61,406 nt of DNA from an uncultured Lewinella sp. (GCA_913057725.1 CAJXOS010000020.1:1-61406); one strand, 5' to 3'; shown: positions 8,614 through 19,165, counted from the stretch's first letter. Notes: a model not told the origin generated them from the sequence alone. Numbers and translations: made by a program.

Positions 8614-9531
8614 TTAGACACTCTCCGTTTCTTCCTTCCGTTGCCAAAAACGAACGATAGCAACGACAAGTCCTAAGCTCACCAATACCATCCACCAGGC
8701 AGGTGCTTCCACAGCTTGCTCTTGTGAGCGTACGCTGAAAGTTTCTGGTTGGAAGTAGGCACCGGCAATTTGCACACCATTAAAGACGAAGTGTACAATA
8801 ATAGGTACCCAGAGCGTTCCGCTCCAAACGAGTAAGTAGCCAAGCAAGCCACCTAATAGCATTCGTGGCAAGAACCCTACAAATTGCAAGTGAATAGCGG
8901 AGAACAGAGCCGCTGTAATCCAAATTCCGAGATGCACATTCTTGGTAGCCTGCTCCAATCTAGGCTGGAGAACCCCTCGAAATAGCAGCTCCTCTCCTAC
9001 TGCAGGAGCAACTGCTGCCACCAGGAGAGCCATGATTAATTCGCCTCCACTTTCCATACGAAGTACCTCTCCTACCAGCCAATTCTGATTGTTCTCCATA
9101 CTAATGAGACCTTCGGGCAGCGGGAGAATACTATTCAGCCAGGTGCTGAAAATAATTAGTGGCAAACTAGCAAATAACAGGACTACGCCTAAGCCCAAAT
9201 CACGACCGTGAAGCTTACCCTTAAGCTGCAGGAAATATGCAGCCCCACGGTGATCTTTAGCCAGATATGCAACAACTAGAGCCACGAAGGTGAATGAGAA
9301 GAAATGAGCAACAAGGTTGAACCAACGAATTCCTTGACGATCCTGTAAATCCAAAGGATGAGGTTCAGACCAACTCAGGATGTCACTGACATCCACGCCC
9401 ATAGCTTGAGTTACCGCATTTCCTAGGCCCGCGCCAAGCCCCATTCCAAAAAGCATCGCGACCAAAGTGACAAAAATTACTGCCATCGGCCGGTCGTGAA
9501 GCATCCTGTTGAATATTCTATCCTGTTGCAT
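8614..9531 (-). CDS. CPBP-family intramembrane glutamic endopeptidase
   Basis: 305 aa from the ATG at 9531; a TTG at 9543 would add four residues. Multi-pass membrane protein with the CAAX-protease/bacteriocin-processing (CPBP, formerly Abi) motifs: EELLFRG with paired glutamates, then HLQF and HFVFNG supplying the histidine and asparagine of the active site. Bacterial members act in bacteriocin self-immunity, protein maturation or unknown processing; none can be chosen here. It lies 120 bp upstream of cdsA on the same strand and may be read with it. A possible -7 box TATCCTTG lies at 9595-9588. Confidence 0.87.
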   Translation of the reverse strand: MQQDRIFNRMLHDRPMAVIFVTLVAMLFGMGLGAGLGNAVTQAMGVDVSDILSWSEPHPLDLQDRQGIRWFNLVAHFFSFTFVALVVAYLAKDHRGAAYFLQLKGKLHGRDLGLGVVLLFASLPLIIFSTWLNSILPLPEGLISMENNQNWLVGEVLRMESGGELIMALLVAAVAPAVGEELLFRGVLQPRLEQATKNVHLGIWITAALFSAIHLQFVGFLPRMLLGGLLGYLLVWSGTLWVPIIVHFVFNGVQIAGAYFQPETFSVRSQEQAVEAPAWWMVLVSLGLVVAIVRFWQRKEETESV

Positions 9532-9638
9532 ATATGATCTCAATAAGTAACATTAGTGTCAGTGAACCGTATACCCTGCGGGCAAAGCAAGGATACGGCA
9601 AAAATTACTGCCCAAAATGAATAAATTCCAAAATAAGC

Positions 9639-9646
9639 TATCTTTG
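9639..9646 (+). promoter_or_regulatory. Putative -7 promoter box of the 2631-aa protein
   Basis: TATCTTTG matches the Bacteroidota TAnnTTTG element exactly. No clear TTG-type -33 box is seen at the usual distance, so confidence is limited. Confidence 0.35.
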
Positions 9647-9790
9647 CTAGCCTGAAGGTCGGTAATTCATTTTATCCGCCATTTTATTCAAGTAAAAGAA
9701 CGTACTGGGAAGACACTTACATCTACCACATCACACCTATTACCAATCCCTAGTTAACAACTACTCGTGTACCAGTTTGGATAAACCCAT

Positions 9791-9815
9791 AAGCTTTCGC
9801 TATGCGAAGCTTTTT
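9791..9815 (+). terminator. Terminator-like hairpin in leader of giant gene
   Basis: AAGCTTTCGC (9791-9800) pairs with GCGAAGCTT (9804-9812) around a TAT loop with one bulged T, followed by TTT. No plus-strand gene ends nearby, so it would act on the leader transcript of the downstream gene if the promoter at 9639 is real. Confidence 0.4.
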
Positions 9816-9866
9816 CTTGGTTATGTCCATATGTGACTTTTCACAGCGTTCTGAAAAAGAGTAGCA

Positions 9867-12800
9867 ATGCGAGTAATTTTTACCCTGTCTATTTTATTTA
9901 TTCTACCATTCTTTGCGTTCGCTCAACCCATGAATGATGACTGTGGGGACGCGACGAACTTGGATTTGTTCATGCCACCGTCTTGCCCAAGTACGGCAAC
10001 TGTGACGAATACATTCAATGCCAGCAACGTCGATGCTCGACCAACTACACCTTACCCGGTGTTCAACGATTGTCCGAGTGGTTCTACCACTGGACCAGCT
10101 GCCGAGGTTTGGTTTACCTTCACTGCCACAGCCAACCAAACAGAAATCACAGTAAATGGATTGATCAACCCTAACATTGTAATCTATCAGGGGGGGGATT
10201 GTGTTTCTTTACTGGCGATTGACTGTAGCAGTGGAAACGGTAGCGCATCTGTAGTTGCTAACACCCTAATTGGTACAACTTACTACATACTAGTCTCCGG
10301 CGGAGATGTGGATGATCAAGGCAGCTTTACCCTCACGGTTGAAAGTGGAAACCTTTGTAATAGTTGTGCTCCTCCAGGTGCAGTTGAAATCATTCCAAAC
10401 CCACCTCCGATTAACGGTACTTACCCTTCTGGTCAGAACGTTCAAATATGCGTTAATGTCAACATTTGGGACGGCAATGCTGCGGGTACAATCGAATGGA
10501 TACACGCGGTAACCTTTGACTTAGGCCCTGGTTGGGATATCGGTACGCTTGCTCCAAACCCTCCTGCTTCCTGTGATGGTAGCGGACAGTGGGGTTGGTA
10601 TGATAGCTGGACGGGTAGTAATACAGGACTTGACTTTGGACCTGGTTTTGCTTATGATTCTAGCTTAGGTGGTCCACTAGACGGCAACCCTGGCAATAAC
10701 TGGGGTGACGGAAATAATGGTTGTTCCAATTTCCCCAATGGTGGCGCACCATTTTCATTCTGCTTCGACATTGAAGTTGGAGACTGTCCACCAAACTTCA
10801 CCGGAGACGATATTGGTATTTCTGTAGAAGTATGGTCTGATGGGGATAGTGGTAGCTGGACGCAAACCGGTTGTAATAGTGGTCAGGTCTTGGATATTAC
10901 CTCTTCAGTAGTATGTTGTAATGACGATGATCCAATAGTCAACGCTATCGATGCCACTTGTATCGGTACAGATGACGGTCAGATTGAGATGGAAGGTAAT
11001 GGCGGTTTTGATCCTTCAGAAATCTTCAACTTCTATGTCTTTGACTCTGATAACAATATTGTCTTTGAGTGCCTAGGCTGCTCTGGTCTGGTAATTACAG
11101 ATGCTAACCTACCACCGGGAGAATATAGTGTTACGGCCATTAATGTCTCAAGTAACTGCCCGCGTTCAACTATGGTAGAAGTATTTGCACCCGATCAACC
11201 GATCGCTGATGCACAAGCTTTGAATATGCCTTGCCCTGGAGGGATGGCTACCCTAGAAGGTAGTGTTGATCCTCCTGGAGGCACAGAAGAATATGAATGG
11301 ACAGGCCCTGGCGGTCCGTACACTGGGCAAACGATTGATGTCGACCAAGCCGGCACTTACGAACTTATCGTAACGGTGGATGGCTGCCCGTCAGAACCTG
11401 TTACTGTTGATGTTGAATTTGTAGACTTCAGCGTTTTCATTGTTGGTGACGCAACCGCATGTGAGGATACTGAATTCACTTTGGAAGCCTCAGACGGTAT
11501 AAGTTGGGTTTGGGAAGACCTTACCAACGGTGGTACACTTGGATTTGACCAGGAGTTGACCACCATCTTGCCTCCTGGCGATTATACTATACAAGTAACC
11601 GCTACGGACCCCAATGGCTGTGAGGCAACCTCCACTATTGATCTTACCGTTTTCCCAAATCCAATCATCGATATCTTTGTAGATGGTACTGGATGTAGCA
11701 ACTCAGAAACGATCCTCACCGCCTCTGGAGCAGAACCTAATGCTACGTACATCTGGACTGACGATCCTGGAGCGGATAATCCTCGATTCTTGATCAATGA
11801 ACCTGTTGGGTTCAACACCTATGAAGTTCAGGGTATTGATGAGAATGGATGTATCGGTATCGGCTCTGTAGATCTAGAAATTATCCCACCACCAGAAGTT
11901 ACGCTTACCGTAAGCGATGACGAAGTTTGCGTTGGTGATGAGGTGACCGTTACGGCTACTTCTACTGAGCCTATCAGTTCCATTGACTGGAACGGAGCAG
12001 GGCCCAACAATCAGAATCCAATCACTGTAACCATCAATGAAGTAACAACTATCCAAGCTGATGTTACCAGTACGGATGGTTGTCTATCAGAAGGAAATAC
12101 AATTACCGTTGGTATTGAAGATCCTCCAGCGCCACCTACGATCAGTTGTGGAATTAGTACTGCCACAACGGTGGAGTTCCTGTGGACAGATGTAATTGGT
12201 GCAGACGAATATGAAATTACGATCAACGGTATGGATGAAGGGATTGTATCAGGTCCATTCTTCACTGCTACTGGCTTTAGTTCCAACACGGATGTAACCA
12301 TCACGGTACAAGCGTTGGGGGCTAATATTTGCCCAGTACCTCCAGTGACATTCACTTGTAGTACGTTGAGCTGCCCTGATTTCCAACTGGATATTGATCC
12401 CACTTCTCCTATCTGTCTAACCGGTACAACACCTAACTTCTTCCTGACCTACACATCACAAAGTAATGCAGGGACAATTACGTGGGAGCCAGCTAGTTTA
12501 GTTGATCCATCAACCGGTGAATTCAGCCCAACTAATGCAGGGGTGGGAATGCACGTAGTTACCATCCGCTATGCCGACGGAACTTGCGAATACACTGATA
12601 CAGAAACTGTTGTAGTCAACCAGACTCCTAACTCCAATTTCTCTATTAGCTCTCCTGGGCCTATTTGTGTAGATAGTCCGATTACGGTAGAGTACACAGG
12701 AAATGCAACCCCTGGTGCTACCTATACTTGGGACTTTGATGGTGGTACTGCTGTTCCGGGCACCGGCCCTGGTCCACATAGTGTAAGTTGGCCAACTGGC

Positions 12801-15800
12801 GGCACCCAGACCATCACCTTGTCTGTCGAGGAGAACGGTTGTTCTTCAACAGAATCTAGCCAAAGTGTAAGCGTGGTTAACCCAATTGCAACACCAATTG
12901 TAACTTGTGGAACGGCCACAACCTCTTCTGTAACCTTTAACTGGTCTCCTGTAGCAGGAGCTACGTCCTATACTGTTACTGATGTTACTGGACCAGCGGG
13001 CGTGCTGGCGGGTGAGTCGTATACCGTTACCGGCCTGAATCCTGGACAGGTAGTGACTATTACCGTTACTGCCAACACTAATAATGTTTGTGGTGCCACT
13101 ACTTCTGCAGAAGTAAGCTGTGCTGCTAACGACTGTCCGACCTTCAATATCAATATCACACCTGTAGCTGACATCTGTTTGACCGGTGCGAATGCACCGA
13201 TTACCCTGCAAGCCACAGCAAGTGGTGGTGTTGGCGGAGGAACTTTCGTCTGGAGTGGACCGAATGTCGTTGGAGACCAGTTTACACCAACAACTGCTGG
13301 ACCACAAGTCGTAACCGTTACCTACACAGAAGACAACTGCTCAGATAGTGAGGACTTGACGATCAACGTATTTGATACGCCTACTGCTGACTTTACTATC
13401 AGCCCAGATACGGTTTGTATTGACCAGACTACAACTATCACTTACACAGGAACTGCTACGCCAGGTGCCACTTATACTTGGAACTTTGCTGGTGGTAACG
13501 CTACCCCTGGTACAGGGCCTGGACCACATACGATTAGTTGGCCAACAGGTGGTGCAAAAAATGTTAGTTTGACGGTTAGTGAAAATGGTTGTACTAGCAA
13601 TACGGTAACGGAGACTGCAGAAGTAGAAGAACCATTAGCCGCACCGGTTATTAACTGTAGCCCAAATACAACTCAGATTGTATTTAGCTGGAATGATATT
13701 ACTGGTGCCACTGGCTACCAAGTGAATGTCGTAAGCGCCCCGGGTGGTGCAATGACAACCTTGGATGAACCGAACCGAACCTTTACCGTGACGGGCCTCA
13801 TGGCTGGTGACAATGTAGAGATTGAGGTAATAGCACTTGGCGATGGCCCTTGTGGCAATAGTAGTAACACCTTCACTTGTCAGGCACAAGATTGTCCTGA
13901 CATCACTGTAGAAATTGATGCGGTAGCACCCATTTGCTTCGAGGCTGGTCTTCCAAGCTTTGACCTTACCGCAACGATCACGGGAGGTGACGGAGATGGT
14001 GTCTTCACCTGGAGTGGCGATGGGATTACCGACGCAGCAATGGGTACCTTCTCACCAGACAATGCTGGTGTTGGATCAGCTGCAGTAACTGTCAACTATC
14101 GCGAAGATGGTTGTGATTATGTAGACGACATCACCATACAGATATTTGCTATCCCAACGGCAGACTTTACCGCAAGCACGCCTATTTGTGTAACGGATAG
14201 TACTACAGTATTGTACACTGGATCGGGCTCCGATCAAGCTACGTATTCCTGGGACTTCGACGGTGGCGTAGCTGTGCCAGGCACGGGTGCTGGCCCACAT
14301 CGTGTAAACTGGGACACCGACGGCGATAAAACGATCACACTAACGGTGACGGAAAATGGTTGTACAAGTCAGCCATTCACGCAGACGGTAAGCGTTGCTC
14401 CTGAGTTGATTGCACCGATGATTAGCTGTGAAGTGACTTCCGATTCTATCATCTTTACTTGGCCTGATGTTGCCGGCGCTACCGGCTACACGGTGAGCAT
14501 TATCGATGCTCCAGCAAACGCCTTCGCTACTGGTGGAGACCCCGACAGGACCTTCACCATGGCTGGCTTCACCCCAGGTCAACCCGCTACAATAGCTGTA
14601 ACTGCCATTAGTGGTACAGCTTGTCCGGATATCACATTTGAAGGTACTTGCGAATTGGAGAACTGTCCGGATATCACCATTGATATCACTGATGTAACTC
14701 CGATCTGTTTGGATAATACCGCAGCAGCATTCGACTTGGAAGCTACCCTGATCGGTAATACCACAGGAACATTGGTATGGTCTGGAACCGGTATCACCGA
14801 TATCATGGCTGGCACCTTTGATCCGCTAGCTACCGGACCAGGAACCTTTGACATTGTTGCTACCTACGAAGAAATGGCTTGTTTCTATACGGATACCACC
14901 AGTGTAGTTGTCAATTCACAACCAAGTGCATCCTTTACTGCTACTGGCCCGATTTGTGAGGACGACATTAGCATTGTTACCTATACCGGTGACGGAACTG
15001 CTATGGCTACCTACGATTGGGACTTCGGCAGCGGCACTATCGTAAGTGGTGCCGATGCAGGGCCTTATGAAATTAGTTGGGCCGATGGTGGAAACCAAAC
15101 AATTAGCCTTACGGTAACCGAAAATGCTTGTGCTTCTGATCCATTCTCTACTACCGTGGAGGTCGTGGACTCATTAGTCGCACCTATCATCACTTGCGAT
15201 AGCGATAATACCTCTATCACGTTTAGTTGGAATGCTGTTGCTGGTGCCACTGGGTACCAAGTCAATGTTATCAGTGCTCCAGCTGGCGCAACTGAAACAC
15301 CAGATTTGGCCAACCGCACCTACACCTTCAGTGATTTGATGCCAGAAGATCAAGTCACCATTGAAGTGGTAGTATTGACCGACAATATCTGCGGTGGAGT
15401 TACCAGCACTGAAACTTGTTCAAGTGAACCTTGCGCAGAGCGCAGCTTTGGCACAGATGGTTATGGCCCATTCTGTGACGATGCAGGTGTGCAAATGCTA
15501 ATTCCAGTTATCAATGGCGGTAACCTTACCGGTATGATCACGTGGTCTGGAGATGGCATTACAAGCGCGAACGGCATGTTTGATCCTTCTGTAGCGAACA
15601 TTGGTGACAACCTTGTAACGCTCTCCTACGAGCAAACGGGGTGTTTCTACGATACGACCTATACCGTAGTTGTTAATGCTAAGCCGGTCGCTGACTTTAC
15701 GGTCACTTCACCGATCTGTGTTACTGGTACGAGCATCATAACCTTTACCGGCAGCGCTACTGCTGCGGCCACTTACGATTGGTCCTTCGACGGAGGTACT

Positions 15801-17762
15801 GTTGTAAGTGGAACTGGTGTAGGCCCATATGAAATCATGTGGAATACACCTGGGGATAAGATGATTAGCCTTACGGTTACTGATAATGGTTGCGTGAGCG
15901 ATCCTGCTACCGCAACAGTGACTGTTGACGCAGAGATACCACCAGTGACGATTACTTGTGGTGACGCAACTACCAGCAGCGTAACCTTTAACTGGGATCC
16001 TGTTGCGGGCGCCGACACCTATACAGTAAGCGTCATTCAGGGGCCAATGGGCACGCAAAACGGAAATAGTTACACGGTAACTGGACTAACTGACGGGGAG
16101 GAAGTGATAATCGAGGTAACGGCAAGCGGAACCAGCTCTTGTGGAAGTAGTACTGCACAAGGCACTTGTAACGCACTTACATGCCAGCCACTCACGATTT
16201 CACTCGATGGCCCGGCTGTAATTTGCGAAGGTGATAATGCTGATCTAACCATCAGCATAAGCGGAGGTCAAGGTACAGCGGTGACTATCGACTACACCGT
16301 GAACGGAGCGGCACAGCAGCTCACTGGCGTAAGTGATGGTGATCAAATCAACCTGACCAATGTAACTGCTGAAAGCACCATTACAATTGTACAGGTAACT
16401 GATGAGGTAAACACCAACTGTGTATACATGCCAATAGCTGAGTTTATTCTAGCTGTTGACCCACAAGTAAGCGCAGGTCTAGATGGCACGATCGATCCTG
16501 TTTGTCCGGATGATGCAACAGTAGTAAACCTTGCAACAGCCCTCCAAAATGCGGACGCTAATGGTGTTTGGGCGGAAACCTCAGCAACACCTAGTTTCGG
16601 TGGAGCATTCCAAGCAGCAGCCGGAACGTTCAATGCGCAAGGCCAGAATTCTGGTACTTATTCCTTCTCCTACACCGTAGATGGCGGAGCTTGTCCAGAT
16701 GATACATCAGAGATCAGCTTTACGATTAATGAAGAGCCAGTAGCTGATGCGGGGCTTGATCAAGAACTTACCTGTAATATGGGTATGGTTGTTCTTGGCG
16801 GTAGCTCTAGTACTGGAGCTACCTACAACTGGATGAGCGACAACCCGGATGCAATCATCTTGGATCCATCTGAGATGATGATCGATGTAAGTGCTCCAGG
16901 CACCTATACCATTGAGGTTACGAATGCAGCTGGTTGTGTTGCTACCGACCAAGTAGTAGTTGATAGCGACTTTGATGTCCCAGTTGCTGATGTGAGCATC
17001 AGTGAAGTAAGTTGTTTCCAGGCTAACGATGGCGCCATAATCATCAATACTGTTGCCGGCGGTACGCCACCATACTCATTCAGTTTGAATGGGGGTGCGC
17101 CAACCACAAACACCTTCTTTGGCAATCTGGATGGCAACATGTACACCTTGTTGATCACCGACGCTAATGGGTGTTTCACAGAACTAGCACTTGAGTTGAT
17201 CGAGCCTACCGAAGTAGCAGTAAGTTTGACCACAAGTCTAGAAAACAACGCTAATGATATCGGCTTAGGAGAATCAATCACGCTACAAGCACTATACGAT
17301 CCAAACATCCCAATTGATACGATTGTCTGGCAACCAGATACGATTGGTATTGGATCTCAAGATGCCGTGACGGTTAGTCCTACTCAGACGACTACCTACA
17401 GCGTGACGATTACTGATGTAAATGGCTGTACGGTCAGCGACAACATCACAGTCATCGTACGTAAGCAGCGTCCGGTATTTATGCCTTCTGCCTTCTCGCC
17501 AGATGGTGATAGTGTGAATGACTTGCTATTCCCTCAAGGTGGTAACGAGATTGTGGAGATTAAGAGCTTCCTCATCTTTAACCGCTGGGGTGAAACGATA
17601 TTCGAGAATTACGAATTCTTACCGAACAACCCTGCAGAGGGTTGGGACGGACGATTCCGTGGACAGATGCTGAATTCAGCAGTATTCGTGTACTTCATGG
17701 AAGTAGAATTCATCGACGGTGAAACAGAACTATTCAAAGGTGATGTGATGCTGATGCGTTAA
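9867..17762 (+). CDS. 2631-aa secreted repeat protein with FN3/PKD cassettes and type B T9SS sorting domain
   Basis: Signal peptide at residues 1-19 (cleavage after FAFA). The first 150 residues resemble a pre-peptidase-C-like beta-sandwich (AEVWFTF, TYYILVSGG). A cysteine-rich segment and several Ig-like units follow. The core at about residues 755-2105 is a tandem array: six FN3-like units (W-x-x-V-x-GA-x-x-Y) alternate with CP-type Ig-like units and five PKD-like units (YTWDFDGG, GPGPH). A SprB-like repeat (CFQANDGAI) lies near the end. The last ~95 residues are the gliding-motility C-terminal domain (FMPSAFSPDGDSVND, FNRWGE, GWDGRFRG), which directs export through the T9SS. A surface adhesin or matrix role is inferred. 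A strong terminator follows. Confidence 0.93.
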   Translation: MRVIFTLSILFILPFFAFAQPMNDDCGDATNLDLFMPPSCPSTATVTNTFNASNVDARPTTPYPVFNDCPSGSTTGPAAEVWFTFTATANQTEITVNGLINPNIVIYQGGDCVSLLAIDCSSGNGSASVVANTLIGTTYYILVSGGDVDDQGSFTLTVESGNLCNSCAPPGAVEIIPNPPPINGTYPSGQNVQICVNVNIWDGNAAGTIEWIHAVTFDLGPGWDIGTLAPNPPASCDGSGQWGWYDSWTGSNTGLDFGPGFAYDSSLGGPLDGNPGNNWGDGNNGCSNFPNGGAPFSFCFDIEVGDCPPNFTGDDIGISVEVWSDGDSGSWTQTGCNSGQVLDITSSVVCCNDDDPIVNAIDATCIGTDDGQIEMEGNGGFDPSEIFNFYVFDSDNNIVFECLGCSGLVITDANLPPGEYSVTAINVSSNCPRSTMVEVFAPDQPIADAQALNMPCPGGMATLEGSVDPPGGTEEYEWTGPGGPYTGQTIDVDQAGTYELIVTVDGCPSEPVTVDVEFVDFSVFIVGDATACEDTEFTLEASDGISWVWEDLTNGGTLGFDQELTTILPPGDYTIQVTATDPNGCEATSTIDLTVFPNPIIDIFVDGTGCSNSETILTASGAEPNATYIWTDDPGADNPRFLINEPVGFNTYEVQGIDENGCIGIGSVDLEIIPPPEVTLTVSDDEVCVGDEVTVTATSTEPISSIDWNGAGPNNQNPITVTINEVTTIQADVTSTDGCLSEGNTITVGIEDPPAPPTISCGISTATTVEFLWTDVIGADEYEITINGMDEGIVSGPFFTATGFSSNTDVTITVQALGANICPVPPVTFTCSTLSCPDFQLDIDPTSPICLTGTTPNFFLTYTSQSNAGTITWEPASLVDPSTGEFSPTNAGVGMHVVTIRYADGTCEYTDTETVVVNQTPNSNFSISSPGPICVDSPITVEYTGNATPGATYTWDFDGGTAVPGTGPGPHSVSWPTGGTQTITLSVEENGCSSTESSQSVSVVNPIATPIVTCGTATTSSVTFNWSPVAGATSYTVTDVTGPAGVLAGESYTVTGLNPGQVVTITVTANTNNVCGATTSAEVSCAANDCPTFNINITPVADICLTGANAPITLQATASGGVGGGTFVWSGPNVVGDQFTPTTAGPQVVTVTYTEDNCSDSEDLTINVFDTPTADFTISPDTVCIDQTTTITYTGTATPGATYTWNFAGGNATPGTGPGPHTISWPTGGAKNVSLTVSENGCTSNTVTETAEVEEPLAAPVINCSPNTTQIVFSWNDITGATGYQVNVVSAPGGAMTTLDEPNRTFTVTGLMAGDNVEIEVIALGDGPCGNSSNTFTCQAQDCPDITVEIDAVAPICFEAGLPSFDLTATITGGDGDGVFTWSGDGITDAAMGTFSPDNAGVGSAAVTVNYREDGCDYVDDITIQIFAIPTADFTASTPICVTDSTTVLYTGSGSDQATYSWDFDGGVAVPGTGAGPHRVNWDTDGDKTITLTVTENGCTSQPFTQTVSVAPELIAPMISCEVTSDSIIFTWPDVAGATGYTVSIIDAPANAFATGGDPDRTFTMAGFTPGQPATIAVTAISGTACPDITFEGTCELENCPDITIDITDVTPICLDNTAAAFDLEATLIGNTTGTLVWSGTGITDIMAGTFDPLATGPGTFDIVATYEEMACFYTDTTSVVVNSQPSASFTATGPICEDDISIVTYTGDGTAMATYDWDFGSGTIVSGADAGPYEISWADGGNQTISLTVTENACASDPFSTTVEVVDSLVAPIITCDSDNTSITFSWNAVAGATGYQVNVISAPAGATETPDLANRTYTFSDLMPEDQVTIEVVVLTDNICGGVTSTETCSSEPCAERSFGTDGYGPFCDDAGVQMLIPVINGGNLTGMITWSGDGITSANGMFDPSVANIGDNLVTLSYEQTGCFYDTTYTVVVNAKPVADFTVTSPICVTGTSIITFTGSATAAATYDWSFDGGTVVSGTGVGPYEIMWNTPGDKMISLTVTDNGCVSDPATATVTVDAEIPPVTITCGDATTSSVTFNWDPVAGADTYTVSVIQGPMGTQNGNSYTVTGLTDGEEVIIEVTASGTSSCGSSTAQGTCNALTCQPLTISLDGPAVICEGDNADLTISISGGQGTAVTIDYTVNGAAQQLTGVSDGDQINLTNVTAESTITIVQVTDEVNTNCVYMPIAEFILAVDPQVSAGLDGTIDPVCPDDATVVNLATALQNADANGVWAETSATPSFGGAFQAAAGTFNAQGQNSGTYSFSYTVDGGACPDDTSEISFTINEEPVADAGLDQELTCNMGMVVLGGSSSTGATYNWMSDNPDAIILDPSEMMIDVSAPGTYTIEVTNAAGCVATDQVVVDSDFDVPVADVSISEVSCFQANDGAIIINTVAGGTPPYSFSLNGGAPTTNTFFGNLDGNMYTLLITDANGCFTELALELIEPTEVAVSLTTSLENNANDIGLGESITLQALYDPNIPIDTIVWQPDTIGIGSQDAVTVSPTQTTTYSVTITDVNGCTVSDNITVIVRKQRPVFMPSAFSPDGDSVNDLLFPQGGNEIVEIKSFLIFNRWGETIFENYEFLPNNPAEGWDGRFRGQMLNSAVFVYFMEVEFIDGETELFKGDVMLMR
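12125..16185 (+). repeat. Tandem ~250-257-codon FN3 / Ig-like / PKD cassettes
   Basis: Within the 2631-aa protein, units beginning with a P-x-I-x-C motif recur near 12136, 12894, 13644, 14416, 15184 and 15946, spacings of about 750-771 bp. Each full unit holds an FN3-like domain, an Ig-like domain starting with CP and ending in an ICxx motif, and a PKD-like domain. There are five full cassettes plus a sixth FN3 unit. Units are diverged, so this is an old duplication array. Confidence 0.85.
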
Positions 17763-17792
17763 TATCACGCTTAGTTCTTCATTGAATTTTGG

Positions 17793-17835
17793 ACGGGATT
17801 CGAGAGTCATACTTTCGAATCCCGTTCTTCTTTTA
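17793..17835 (+). terminator. Intrinsic terminator after the 2631-aa gene
   Basis: Perfect 11-bp stem ACGGGATTCGA / TCGAATCCCGT (17793-17803, 17815-17825) followed by a T-rich tail, 30 bases after the stop codon. Confidence 0.85.
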
Positions 17836-17880
17836 TAGGAATCGTTACCTTTCGTTTCCTTCTGAAATAGATCTCTAAAC

Positions 17881-19164
17881 ATGCGTTACTTCGCCCTATT
17901 GATTTTCTGCTTGGCTTTTAGTCATACTCTTGTGGCCCAGGTATTTCGTTCACCAGCCGCTATTCCTCCACCACCGCCTCCACCCGGCCTGGAAAATACA
18001 GACAAGCTGGAAGTACCTACTTACCTAATTGCCGTTGACACCACTTTCACTCGCTGGTCACCAAAGGCTCCGAAAGTCCTGAGCGCAACGGATGGTAGCT
18101 TGTCCAGTAAATCCTTCAAGAATCAAAGCTTTGGCCGGATCGCTAGGACGACCAAACAACTCTGTTTGGCCACTACCAGATCTATCTACGAGGACGGTAA
18201 GCTGTCCAGAAGCGAGTTACTCTTACAACTCAGAGAGTCAGACGGTGAAATGGAAGATTCCATTGTGATCCACCATGAAAAAGGAATCAGAATAAGAGGA
18301 CTGACCAACGATGATGATAATTTCTACGTCGCTTTTACCAAAGAAATCAGCTCCGGTGACCGGGACCTATACGTAGCAAAAATTAGCCCAAAGGCAGAAC
18401 TCCTCTGGGAAACGAATATTGGAAAACGCTTCGGCACGAGTGGTCTTGAGCTCCTTAAATTGGATGGGGCCGGTGACATCGTGTTGTTTTCCAGTCATTA
18501 CGACAATGTGGGGTTTGATCGCCTTAGCCCTGACGGCCAGATAGTTGATCGCAAAGCCCTCTTTTTCTACGATGATTTTTCCCCAAAATCATTTTCTTTC
18601 AAACCGGATGGAGGAATTATCGGTATTGGTACGCATCAAGAGTATGAAGGGCGTGATGTATATACGAGTAGTGTGATTTTTGAATTGAACGCCAACTATC
18701 AGCTACTGCGTTATCGACAACTAAGAAGTTCAGGACTAGACGATGCCCAAGATGTGATTATGGATGATCAAGGTTACTACTACTTCCTAACGAACACGGG
18801 CAACTCTTCAAAATCCTATCTGCATGATGCAGACTTCATGACCATTGGGAAACTAGATCAAGATTTTAATCTAATTGAATCCATCAATTTGCAGAACCTG
18901 GAGACTGGCCAATCTCTTGACTTGGTGGCTATACCGAATTATGGCATTGTTACCTATCAGCGATCTTACAATTCTGGGCAAACCTTTGTGTTATTCTCCT
19001 TTAGCCATAGTCTTGAGCTCCAGCAAATCCTTACTGCCCCGGGCAGGTATGGCTCTCCAAATCAGATGCTATACTTCGATAAGAAATTGCTTCTGCTTTG
19101 CGGTCATTCTCACACTGCGTTGGTTACTGTTCCGTGGAGCACGAAATCTGACGAAGAAGAATAG
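17881..19164 (+). CDS. Secreted protein of unknown function, beta-propeller-like
   Basis: 427 aa with a clear signal peptide (residues 1-20, cleavage after LVAQ) and a proline run (PPPPPPPG) near residue 30. The rest shows recurring short blocks of the type 'DGxxxxxG / YxxxxTNTG / FxxxLNxNYQLL' that recall bacterial beta-propeller blades, but I recognise no named family. There is no T9SS sorting domain, lipobox or membrane anchor, so it is probably periplasmic or surface-held by a partner. It lies between two type B cargo genes and ends one base from the convergent 881-aa gene, which suggests but does not prove a linked role. Confidence 0.75.
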   Translation: MRYFALLIFCLAFSHTLVAQVFRSPAAIPPPPPPPGLENTDKLEVPTYLIAVDTTFTRWSPKAPKVLSATDGSLSSKSFKNQSFGRIARTTKQLCLATTRSIYEDGKLSRSELLLQLRESDGEMEDSIVIHHEKGIRIRGLTNDDDNFYVAFTKEISSGDRDLYVAKISPKAELLWETNIGKRFGTSGLELLKLDGAGDIVLFSSHYDNVGFDRLSPDGQIVDRKALFFYDDFSPKSFSFKPDGGIIGIGTHQEYEGRDVYTSSVIFELNANYQLLRYRQLRSSGLDDAQDVIMDDQGYYYFLTNTGNSSKSYLHDADFMTIGKLDQDFNLIESINLQNLETGQSLDLVAIPNYGIVTYQRSYNSGQTFVLFSFSHSLELQQILTAPGRYGSPNQMLYFDKKLLLLCGHSHTALVTVPWSTKSDEEE

Positions 19165-19165
19165 G

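Larger units (their letters stand above)
9532..9866. other. Divergent regulatory region before the giant repeat protein
   Basis: No gene seen. It carries candidate back-to-back promoters: minus-strand TATCCTTG at 9595-9588 and plus-strand TATCTTTG at 9639-9646. A terminator-like hairpin at 9791-9815 sits inside the implied leader of about 215 bases of the plus-strand gene. Confidence 0.45.

Noticed and set aside
12136..16185. Regularly spaced DNA repeats that could suggest a CRISPR array
   Set aside because: Period of about 760 bp, repeats diverged and in frame with one long protein; no short identical repeats with unique spacers.
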